Source of the DNA: an uncultured Eubacteriales bacterium | GTDB taxonomy: Bacteria > Bacillota > Clostridia > Oscillospirales > CAG-272 | DNA length: 64,000 bases | NCBI GenBank assembly: GCA_905201895.1 | Contig: CAJKPX010000005.1 | Coordinates: 1-64,000, forward strand | Reading direction: 5' to 3' | Shown here: positions 9,225 to 16,117 of the stretch, in pieces | How positions within the stretch are numbered: position 1 is the first letter of the stretch | Layout: each line of letters starts with the position of its first letter | Translations under genes and position numbers: made by a program | The notes under the pieces: model-generated | Told to the model about the DNA's origin: nothing | The model's database searches: none | The model's input: only the letters and a program-made list of their open reading frames with translations

Positions 9225-9253
9225 AGTATAGCATCTCTCCTTGAAAAAATCAA
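9225..9253 (-). promoter_or_regulatory. Leftward promoter candidate for the AraC gene, overlapping the rightward one
   Basis: Leftward TTGATT (complement of 9248-9253), 17 bases, TATACT (complement of 9225-9230). The two -10 boxes are only 3 bases apart and face each other, so both promoters could hardly be occupied together. Confidence 0.6.
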
Positions 9254-9270
9254 GAACAGGAGCACGTAAA

Positions 9271-10686
9271 ATGGAAGGATTTTTAAAAATCGGGAAAATC
9301 CTGCCGTGTCATTCCAAGTCCGTCGGGGAATCGCGCCTCGGAATTGGCATGGAAAAGCTGGATCGGGATGCCTTTGATCCCGAAAAGGTCTATGACAAGG
9401 TTGCCGCATTGGGAGTCAAATGGGTACGCCTGCAATCGGGATGGCAGAAGACCGAGCAGCGGGAGGGCGTCTACGATTTCTCTTGGTTGGATCGGCAGGT
9501 GGACGAGCTGCGCTCGCGCGGTCTTGTCCCGTGGCTGTGCCTTTGCTACGGCAACCCTCTTTACGATTCATTTGCAGGGGCGTATTACGGCGCAGTGGGC
9601 TGTCCTCCTATTCGAGAGGAACGGGCTTACAACGCATGGCTTCGCTACGTGGAGGCAACGGTGCGGCACTTTGCGGGAAGGATCGAATATTATGAGATCT
9701 GGAACGAGCCCGACGGAAGATGGACGTGGAGACCCAAGCCCGACCCTCGTGAATATGCCGAGTTTTGTGTCAGGACGGGTCGGGTCATCAAGACGTCGGA
9801 TCCGAACGCAAGGGTGATCACGGGCTCCACGCACCTGGAAACGATGTCCTTCTTCAACGAGTGCTTTGCAAACGGCGTGTTGGAGGTTACGGACGCCATC
9901 AGCTTTCATTCCTATCACTATGACGAATCCAATTCCATTCAGCGAATCAAGGCGTTTCGGTCGCTTTTGCAAGGCTACGGCAAGGAGGCCGAGATCATAC
10001 AGGGGGAAACGGGATCCCAATCGATGAACGGGGGCAACGGTGCCTTTTCCGACGTCAGAACCAATCAGGATATGCAAACCAAATACATCCTGCGCCATAC
10101 CGTGGCGGAGATCCTGACGGACGTTAAATTCACCTCGGTCTTTTCTCTGGTGGATATGGCGGAAAATCTGGACGCCAAGGCGGGAGGACCGATCACCACT
10201 TGCGGCTACTTTGGTCTTCTTGGAGCCGATTTTGATCCCAACACGGGCGCACTCGTGGGTGAGTATCGGGAAAAGCCTTCGTATTATGCCTTCCAAAATC
10301 TCTGTGCGCTTTTGAACGAAAACGTCACGCCAAAGGAACTCCCCGTTTTTTTCAAGCCTCAAATATCAAAACGGATCAAGGGCTGGGACTGCTCTCCCAA
10401 TGAGCTGATCTATGGCGGCATTTTCAAGCAAAACGGCTCGGGTGCGTTTGTATATTGGAAATCCACCGAGCTTACCACAACGCAGGGCTATGAGGGAACG
10501 GTCACCTTTGAGCTTGGCGGTATTCGAGGCGAGGTGCGCCTCATTGATCCCATAGAGGGCGGTATATATGCGGTTGGAGAGAACGTGATGAAGGATATGG
10601 ACAACGGGCTGTATCTGTTTGAAAACATTCCCGTCAAGGATTATCCCTTGCTGCTTGCGTTCGGAGATTTTTGTGATATAATATAG
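9271..10686 (+). CDS. Clan-A glycoside hydrolase, GH39-like
   Basis: This 471-residue TIM-barrel hydrolase has YYEIWNEPDG near residue 143 (acid/base Glu) and EIIQGETGSQ near residue 245 (nucleophile Glu). A C-terminal beta-sandwich follows from about residue 370. Clan A covers GH5, GH39, GH51 and others, and the EIWNEP context best fits GH39. The start is the ATG at 9271 because ACAGGAGCACGTAAA lies directly upstream; a TTG 30 bases earlier has no such site. It shares little sequence with the GH39 at 6837-8210, so it is not a recent duplicate. The next gene begins 27 bases downstream in the same operon. Confidence 0.8.
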   Translation: MEGFLKIGKILPCHSKSVGESRLGIGMEKLDRDAFDPEKVYDKVAALGVKWVRLQSGWQKTEQREGVYDFSWLDRQVDELRSRGLVPWLCLCYGNPLYDSFAGAYYGAVGCPPIREERAYNAWLRYVEATVRHFAGRIEYYEIWNEPDGRWTWRPKPDPREYAEFCVRTGRVIKTSDPNARVITGSTHLETMSFFNECFANGVLEVTDAISFHSYHYDESNSIQRIKAFRSLLQGYGKEAEIIQGETGSQSMNGGNGAFSDVRTNQDMQTKYILRHTVAEILTDVKFTSVFSLVDMAENLDAKAGGPITTCGYFGLLGADFDPNTGALVGEYREKPSYYAFQNLCALLNENVTPKELPVFFKPQISKRIKGWDCSPNELIYGGIFKQNGSGAFVYWKSTELTTTQGYEGTVTFELGGIRGEVRLIDPIEGGIYAVGENVMKDMDNGLYLFENIPVKDYPLLLAFGDFCDII

Positions 10687-10713
10687 ACGACAAATTCCGT
10701 ATGGAGGATGAAA

Positions 10714-12345
10714 ATGACGAAAAAGAAATTTCAGATCGGGACCGTGCTTGAGGATAACACCGAATACTATACCACCGAGGCAGAATATCACGTATATGCC
10801 AAGGACACCGTGACGGTGAGCGACGACCGCTACGTGGCACTTCGCGCGCATGACACCAAGGCGTTTGATGTCTTTATGCTGATCAAGGATCGCAGGAATA
10901 TCACAATCGACTTTCGCGGTGCAACGCTCGTGATGCACGGTAAGATCCAGCCCTTTTTGATCGATTCCTCACATAACGTCACGATCAAAAATTGCAACGT
11001 GACCTACAATCGTCCTCCTTACACCGAGGCACTCATCACCGAGGTCACACCCGAATATGCAAGATTGCGGCTTCGCGAACGATGCACCTGCCGAATCGAG
11101 GACGGAAAGCTGGTGCCGTACGGTGACGAATGGGAAAACAACAAACTCAACTATAATTACTGCTTCTATCAGGTCTTTGATGCCGAAACGCGCAAGGGCT
11201 GCGGCATTTCCCTGGGCGTGATGGGAAATCATATTATTAAGGAACCCCAATACCCCTTCAATCCGAAATGGCGATTCACGGCAGAGTGGGACGGTGATGA
11301 CGTTTTGCTCAAGGGGGCGCATCCCGACTACTATCAGCCAAACCGCGTGTTGAATATCGCACACGAGGAGCGTTCTCTCTCCAATCTGTTTTCCATCGAC
11401 TCCAAAAATCTGCGGCTCGAAAATTACCGTATTCTTTCGGGCTGGGGAATGGGTATCTATTCCTATCGCACCGAAAATATCACGCTGGACGGCTTTCGTC
11501 TTACCTACGATGAAAAATCTCCCTGTATCGTCACCAATGCCGCGGACGCCGTGCATACCTTTGGCACCTCGGGTCGCTTTGAGATCCGAAACAGCGTGTT
11601 TGAGGGCATGATCGACGATGCGCTCAACGTGCATTCCAATTTCCGCACCGTGGAGGCGGTGCAGGGAAGTGTGATCCGCACGCATCTTGCCTCCTGCGAA
11701 CGGCAGGCAAGCGACCTCTACCGCGTGGGCGATGTGATCGCGGTCTACCGAGGAAAAACGTTGGAGGAGGTTGCGCGGTATACCGTTTGCAAGATCGAGA
11801 CCGTGGATGAAACGGTGAAGGAATTCACGGTCGACCGTCCCGTTTTAGCGCATACGGAGGGGGATCTGATCGAAAACATCACGGCAAACTGCGACGTTTT
11901 CATCGAAAATTGTGTGTTTGGAAAGGCAAATTCGCATCTGCGTCTGCAGTCGCGCGGCAAATTTGTGATCCGTAATACGGAGACCGAGCTGCCGCTGCTA
12001 CTCTCGGGTGACGCCTCCTTCTGGTTTGAGTCGGGACCCGTCACCGATCTCTTGGTTGAAAATTGCCGCTTTATTGGAGACCATGCCAAGATCGACATCC
12101 GAAGCGAGGTCTTTCCAACCGAGGCGGAGCCCTACTACCATCGGAATTTGAAATTTTTGAACAATGAGTTTGACGTTGCCGAACCGATCTGCGGCGGATA
12201 TGCCGACGGGATCGTGTTCCGCGGCAACCGCAACCGCGTGGGCGCGCCCATGAAGCTGATTCTGACCAACTGCGGCAGCGTTGACGCGGAGGGCTGCACG
12301 GTGGAGCGCAGGACCGAGGAAAAACGCGAGTTGAAGCGAAATTGA
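10714..12345 (+). CDS. GH110-like alpha-1,3-galactosidase, right-handed beta-helix
   Basis: This 543-residue protein is made of parallel beta-helix turns such as NITIDFRGATL, NVTIKNCNVTYN, NITLDGFRLTYD and LLVENCRFIGD. The segments NAADAVH near residue 277 and FEGMIDDALNVHSN near residue 298 match the core of GH110, where the paired Asp residues lie in the active site. GH110 enzymes remove alpha-1,3-linked galactose. No signal peptide is present. The second ATG at 10714 was chosen because GGAGG is 6 bases before it, while the ATG at 10708 abuts that site. A structural match without activity is possible, so the GH110 call is moderately confident. Confidence 0.75.
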   Translation: MTKKKFQIGTVLEDNTEYYTTEAEYHVYAKDTVTVSDDRYVALRAHDTKAFDVFMLIKDRRNITIDFRGATLVMHGKIQPFLIDSSHNVTIKNCNVTYNRPPYTEALITEVTPEYARLRLRERCTCRIEDGKLVPYGDEWENNKLNYNYCFYQVFDAETRKGCGISLGVMGNHIIKEPQYPFNPKWRFTAEWDGDDVLLKGAHPDYYQPNRVLNIAHEERSLSNLFSIDSKNLRLENYRILSGWGMGIYSYRTENITLDGFRLTYDEKSPCIVTNAADAVHTFGTSGRFEIRNSVFEGMIDDALNVHSNFRTVEAVQGSVIRTHLASCERQASDLYRVGDVIAVYRGKTLEEVARYTVCKIETVDETVKEFTVDRPVLAHTEGDLIENITANCDVFIENCVFGKANSHLRLQSRGKFVIRNTETELPLLLSGDASFWFESGPVTDLLVENCRFIGDHAKIDIRSEVFPTEAEPYYHRNLKFLNNEFDVAEPICGGYADGIVFRGNRNRVGAPMKLILTNCGSVDAEGCTVERRTEEKRELKRN

Positions 12346-12357
12346 ATGGACAAAAGG

Positions 12358-12404
12358 AAAAACGGACACATCAAAGGGAAAAATCCCGATGGTGTGTCCG
12401 TTTT
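12358..12404. terminator. Repeated bidirectional terminator, copy 1
   Basis: An 11-pair outer stem (GGACACATC with GGTGTGTCC), a two-base mismatch, a 4-pair inner stem (GGGA with TCCC) and flanking A and T tracts. It is identical over 47 bases to the copy at 14821-14867. It lies between the convergent ends of the GH110-like and DeoR genes. Confidence 0.9.
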
Positions 12405-12497
12405 TTATTGATGATTTATGGACGCTTGCGCATCATCATTTCTCGCGAAATTGCTCTTTTCGTACGTTGCAACGCGATCTGTGACGCAGTCAATTTC

Positions 12498-13259
12498 TTA
12501 TGTCTCTGAAGCGGGGGCATGCTCGTCCGCTGAAATAAAGGTAACGTCAGGATACCGTTCCTTCGTTTCCTTCGAAAAATCGAAATCTGAAATAACACCC
12601 GTCAGAGCAGAAAAGTCACAGGAGGCGGTAGTCAAACGGTCCACGATCTTGGTGCGATCGGTCAAAAACCATACCTCGCGGCTGTTTTTGATCAGGACAT
12701 TGTACAATAGGTCGCTGTATATCTTTCCGTCCTCGGTGATGCTGCTTACCGAAAAAAACATTTTGTCGGGATAGTAGCGCATGGCGTTTTCCACAGTTAA
12801 ATCGCTCCACAGCACGTAAGGTCGTTCTCCCAAGGTTCCGCCAAGGCACACGACGGTCAGTGGGGAATCCCCCAATTCGATGGCGACTCGCATGCTGTTT
12901 GTGATGATCGTAACATTCTTCTTCTGAAGCAAAAACGGAACCATATATTGCACGGTCGTGCCTCCGCCCAAAAATACTGTATCGCCGTTCTCAATACGCT
13001 TCGCCGCAGCCTCCGCAATACGGCGTTTTTCTTTTTTGTGGTAAAATTGACGTTGCACCAGCGGAGGAAGGTGCTTCTTTTCCGCCACCTCCACACCGCC
13101 ATAGCTTCGCTTGACCAACCCCTGCCGTTGCATGTCATTCAGGTCGCGGTTGATGGTTGCTGTGCTGTATTGCAGCGCATCCGAGAGATAACGTACCGTG
13201 ACGTATTCTTGATTTTTTAAGATTTGAAGGATCTGCTCCTGCCTTATTTTTTGCGACAT
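12498..13259 (-). CDS. DeoR family transcriptional regulator
   Basis: This 253-residue repressor has an N-terminal DeoR helix-turn-helix: QILQILKNQEYVTVRYLSDAL and the recognition helix STATINRDLNDMQRQGLVKR, within residues 5-50. The sugar-phosphate-sensing DeoR C-terminal domain has GGGTTVQY near residue 100 and NSMRVAIEL near 125. The start at 13259 has CAGGAGCAAAAA before it; a longer frame reaching 13370 overlaps the divergent promoter and is rejected. It is divergent from a MATE transporter and probably controls it. Base composition is visibly more AT-rich than in the flanking glycosidase genes. Confidence 0.87.
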   Translation of the reverse strand: MSQKIRQEQILQILKNQEYVTVRYLSDALQYSTATINRDLNDMQRQGLVKRSYGGVEVAEKKHLPPLVQRQFYHKKEKRRIAEAAAKRIENGDTVFLGGGTTVQYMVPFLLQKKNVTIITNSMRVAIELGDSPLTVVCLGGTLGERPYVLWSDLTVENAMRYYPDKMFFSVSSITEDGKIYSDLLYNVLIKNSREVWFLTDRTKIVDRLTTASCDFSALTGVISDFDFSKETKERYPDVTFISADEHAPASET

Positions 13260-13282
13260 TTTTTGCTCCTGTTTTGAAAAGC

Positions 13283-13329
13283 TTTGAGAATTTATCAAAA
13301 AAATAAACCTACTTGACACAGTTTGAGAA
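13283..13329. promoter_or_regulatory. Direct TTTGAGAA repeats around the MATE promoter
   Basis: TTTGAGAA occurs at 13283-13290 and 13322-13329, 39 bases apart. One is upstream of the -35 and one is between -35 and -10 of the MATE promoter. The spacing is close to four helical turns, which suits binding by a multimeric DeoR-type repressor. Binding is inferred. Confidence 0.5.
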
Positions 13330-13340
13330 AGTGGTATACT
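13313..13340 (+). promoter_or_regulatory. SigA-type promoter of the MATE gene
   Basis: TTGACA (13313-13318), 16 bases, TATACT (13335-13340). Transcription would start near 13347. Confidence 0.8.
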
Positions 13341-13385
13341 TATTATAACAATATTGGGGAACGGTGTCAAGAGGGGATCGAAAAA

Positions 13386-14780
13386 ATGCAGTTTGGGAAA
13401 AAGATGATCACAAAAAACTTAACCGAAGGGAACATTTATCTCAATCTTTTGTTTTACGCGCTTCCGTTGATCGTGTCCAATATGCTGGCCTCTGCGTACA
13501 GCACGGTGGATGGAATCATCGCGGGAAGGTTTATTGACGAGTTTGCTTTGGGCGCAATCAGCGCCACCGGCTCCGTTGACTCACTTTTGACCGGACTCTT
13601 TCAGGGCTTTGCTGTCGGTTTTTCTATTTACATATCGCATTTGTTTGGGAAAGGCGATTATTCCGCCATTAAGCGCGATACGGTGAATATGATTATATTC
13701 ATCGGCGCAATTTCCGTGGGTGTCAGTGCATTGGTGCTTTTCTTTCAAAATGACCTGATGCGCTATCTCAATGTGGCGCCCGAGTTGTTCGCGGATGCGA
13801 AAAAATATTTTATTATTTATGCCATGGGATACGTGGTCTTTTTTATCAATCTGTTTTTGGTCAATTCCTTGTATGCATTGGGAATCACCTTCTTTTCCCT
13901 GTATGTTACGCTGATATCTGCACTCCTGAATATTGCCGGCAACCTTGTGACGGTTCTTGTATTTGGTATGGGCGTAGAGGGATTGGCAATTGCCACAGTG
14001 TTATCATCCTTGGTATCAACCGTCGTGTATTCTGTTTTGCTTTGTCGGGCATTCCGTGAGCTGGGGGGGGAGAAAACTTCGTATCGCTTCAGTTTCTCTT
14101 GCGTGAAGCACTCTTTTCGTTATGCCGTTCCCGCTGCTATTCAAAATCTGTCCTTTCATGGCGTTTCCTTTATCATTTCTCCCGCTATCAATGCTCTTGG
14201 CGCAGTGGTAACCACGGAGTATAACATATGTAACCGCCTGTATGCCCTCTGCACCATGAGCCTTTGGGGAATTGCCTCTGCCTTTGCCTGCTACACGGCA
14301 CAGAGTGCGGGAGAGGGGAATATACAGAAGATTCGCCGAGGTGTTTGGATCGGATTTTGGATGACATGGGTGACGGTCTTGCCCTTTGTGGCGGTATTTT
14401 CGGCTTTTGGCGGCCCGATTGCCTCCATGTTCTTTCCGAAGGGCTATGAGGGAGAGGCACTTTCCCACGCGGTGCGTTATGCCCATGTTTATCTGCCTTT
14501 TGTGGTATCCGTTCAATTGATCCAGCATTTCTATCATACCTATCTGCGTAGTCTCGGACGAGTAAGCGTCGTGCTTGGAATTACCGTTACGGGCAGTATC
14601 GTTCGTGTTGCGATAACGCTGCTCTTGACACCCGTGATTGGCTTGGATGGTGTGTTTTTAGCACAGCTTTTGGGGTGGGCAATTGATTCGATCATTTCGT
14701 TTATCCTCTATTTCTTCCGATATCGAACCGACTCGCACCTCAAACGCGTGCTTGTCTCCCAACATATTTCGGATTGCTGA
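13386..14780 (+). CDS. MATE family efflux transporter
   Basis: This 464-residue integral membrane protein has about twelve hydrophobic segments and the MATE N-terminal pattern (YALPLIVSNMLASAYSTVDGIIAGRF). MATE proteins export drugs or metabolites using a Na+ or H+ gradient. The start at 13386 follows GAGGGGATCGAAAAA; an in-frame TTG at 13323 lies inside the promoter and is rejected. The gene is divergent from a DeoR regulator across a 126-base control region. The pair lies between two identical terminator repeats and is AT-richer than its neighbours, which suggests acquisition as a cassette. Its substrate cannot be told from sequence. Confidence 0.9.
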   Translation: MQFGKKMITKNLTEGNIYLNLLFYALPLIVSNMLASAYSTVDGIIAGRFIDEFALGAISATGSVDSLLTGLFQGFAVGFSIYISHLFGKGDYSAIKRDTVNMIIFIGAISVGVSALVLFFQNDLMRYLNVAPELFADAKKYFIIYAMGYVVFFINLFLVNSLYALGITFFSLYVTLISALLNIAGNLVTVLVFGMGVEGLAIATVLSSLVSTVVYSVLLCRAFRELGGEKTSYRFSFSCVKHSFRYAVPAAIQNLSFHGVSFIISPAINALGAVVTTEYNICNRLYALCTMSLWGIASAFACYTAQSAGEGNIQKIRRGVWIGFWMTWVTVLPFVAVFSAFGGPIASMFFPKGYEGEALSHAVRYAHVYLPFVVSVQLIQHFYHTYLRSLGRVSVVLGITVTGSIVRVAITLLLTPVIGLDGVFLAQLLGWAIDSIISFILYFFRYRTDSHLKRVLVSQHISDC

Positions 14781-14820
14781 TACGCTTTTCTTTTGATCGT
14801 TTATCGAAAAAACTGCAAGA

Positions 14821-14867
14821 AAAAACGGACACATCAAAGGGAAAAATCCCGATGGTGTGTCCGTTTT
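14821..14867. terminator. Repeated bidirectional terminator, copy 2
   Basis: This is identical over 47 bases to copy 1 at 12358-12404 and in the same orientation. It lies between the convergent ends of the MATE gene (14780) and the small membrane protein gene (14873). Confidence 0.9.
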
Positions 14868-14872
14868 CTGTT

Positions 14873-15406
14873 TTAATGTTTTTTCAACGTTGGGATATTC
14901 TTTTTCTTGATCATTTTTTGAAGATAGGTAAATCCAACCAGGCTGTCAAAGAAATGGAACGCCTTTTTTCGGTTGTCGCGGTATAACAGGAGCTCGTTTG
15001 TGCGATATGCGCTCAGGTACGTCTGCTTGTCCTTTTTGCCTTTTTTCGCTTTGATCGAAGCCCAATCCGTCTCTTTTTTCAAGACACCGAATGCGGTTTG
15101 CACGATCCTTTGGGAGGTCACGTGGCAGCGATAGGAGAGCCGATACAGAAATGTGATTCCGAAAAATGCCGTGATTGGGTAAAACAAAAAGGGGAGTGGA
15201 CGCAGACTCGGGACGGAATAGAGGATGTGGGGCGAGATTGCAAACGCAAGGCAGATGAGCGCAAAGCAGAGCGGCGTGCGCTGAGCGGCTTTGGAATAGC
15301 GCATGGTAAAGTCGTTGGGGTTCATTCCCACCTCCTCGCGTCTTGCGCCCTCATATGCTGAAAAGTCGATGCCCCTGATCAGATCGCGGGAAACGTGCCA
15401 AGCCAA
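14873..15406 (-). CDS. Hypothetical membrane protein with possible PH-like C-terminus
   Basis: This 177-residue protein is of a type I do not recognise with certainty. Two hydrophobic segments lie near residues 46-62 and 70-88, followed by a basic soluble tail. The segment CHVTSQRIVQTAFGVLKKETDW resembles a strand pattern of bacterial PH-like membrane domains, which is a weak inference. Translation probably starts at the TTG at 15406, because AAAGGAGGG lies 6 bases before it; internal ATG codons have no such site. Its promoter is at 15519-15547 and its terminator at 14821-14867, so it is a single-gene unit. Confidence 0.65.
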   Translation of the reverse strand: MAWHVSRDLIRGIDFSAYEGARREEVGMNPNDFTMRYSKAAQRTPLCFALICLAFAISPHILYSVPSLRPLPFLFYPITAFFGITFLYRLSYRCHVTSQRIVQTAFGVLKKETDWASIKAKKGKKDKQTYLSAYRTNELLLYRDNRKKAFHFFDSLVGFTYLQKMIKKKNIPTLKKH

Positions 15407-15518
15407 ATCAAGCCCTCCTTTCTCGAAAGCGTTGTTTGTAAAATCGTTGTCGGTGACTGTAAGCGAATCGTTTCATTCGACATTCACCTGTGACTTCTTA
15501 CTGCCTTGGACTATACCA

Positions 15519-15547
15519 AGTATATCAGATTTTGCATTTGTTGTCAA
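15519..15547 (-). promoter_or_regulatory. SigA-type promoter of the small membrane protein gene
   Basis: Leftward TTGACA (complement of 15542-15547), 17 bases, TATACT (complement of 15519-15524). The remainder of 15407-15602 shows nothing further that I can support. Confidence 0.8.
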
Positions 15548-15602
15548 CAACAAGCATCGAGATTTTGTTTTGAAGATCAACCGTTTTTGAATTCCGAAAA
15601 GA

Positions 15603-15644
15603 TTGGACACATCAAACGAGCAAATGCTCAAATGGTGTGTCCAA
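15603..15644. terminator. Repeated terminator, diverged copy 3
   Basis: The outer stem GGACACATCA/ATGGTGTGTCC is shared with copies 1 and 2. The inner stem differs (GAGC with GCTC, loop AAAT), and the outermost pairs changed from CG to TT-AA while pairing was kept. It lies just beyond the stop of the gene remnant ending at 15690. Confidence 0.8.
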
Positions 15645-15689
15645 CTATTTTATGAAAGTTTTTGCAGAGATTTTTCCAGCATGTGTTTG

Positions 15690-15838
15690 TCAGTATGCCC
15701 GGACCTCAAAGATCACGGCATCGCGATGTCCGTTTGTTTGGTGAACGTTTATTTCGACGCGGTCGCAGAGCGTCTTTTCAAAGCGGAGGACGTTGAGACG
15801 CTGGTGATTATCGCGCACCTCGATCGTTTTCACAACCT
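15690..15838 (-). pseudogene. C-terminal remnant, possibly of an FAD-dependent oxidoreductase
   Basis: The leftward frame encodes about 49 residues (KVVKTIEVRDNHQRLNVLRF... to ...AVIFEVRAY) and a stop at 15690. The N-x-QR-x-N, the R-x-x-V-x-ATNG-like segment and the EVRAY ending resemble the beta-sandwich tail of FAD-dependent oxidoreductases or carbohydrate-active enzymes. Upstream the frame runs straight into the inverted-repeat element at 15839, so the rest of the gene is missing. An artificial 80-residue frame reads through the element but has no ribosome binding site. The parent family is a moderate-confidence guess. Confidence 0.5.
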
Positions 15839-16117
15839 TAGCCGAGGCAGAAGAGGTTGAACTCGGTTTTAAGAGAGCCCTTTTTCGCCATACTGCAGGA
15901 AAATTTCTTGTCATATTGGTATATAACTGCAAAATTTTCCTTTGCCTGACAAAAAATGGCTTCTCTTAAAACTTCGCAGAACCCCAGAGCCTGAAGTTTT
16001 ATGATGATTTTGGTGTTAGCCGAGCGCAGCAAGGTTGATACCTTGCAAGAGAGGAAAACGCCGAAAGCGCTAAAAATTCAGGCTTTGGGGCGGGTTCAAC
16101 CTCTTCTGCCTCGGCTA
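15839..16117. mobile_element. MITE-like element with perfect inverted ends and TA borders
   Basis: A 24-base sequence at 15839-15862 is repeated exactly in inverted orientation at 16094-16117. Both copies have TA at the outer edge, the target duplication of the IS630/Tc1-mariner class, which leaves 22-base ends beginning GCCGAGGCAG. Inside are two long hairpins: 15866-15876 pairs with 15962-15972 (further pairing 15897-15906 with 15932-15941), and 15982-16001 pairs with 16071-16090 at 18 of 20 positions. A third end-like copy starts at 16017. No transposase frame is present, so it would need one supplied elsewhere. Its right end forms the last codons of trmFO. Confidence 0.75.

Noticed and set aside
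12358..15644. CRISPR array, considered because of the three repeated hairpins
   Set aside because: The copies are 0.7 to 2.4 kb apart with genes between them and no cas genes. They act as terminators.
15839..15932. 80-residue protein frame made of the mobile element and the gene remnant
   Set aside because: Its start codon lies inside the inverted-repeat element without a ribosome binding site. Only the downstream 49 residues look protein-like.
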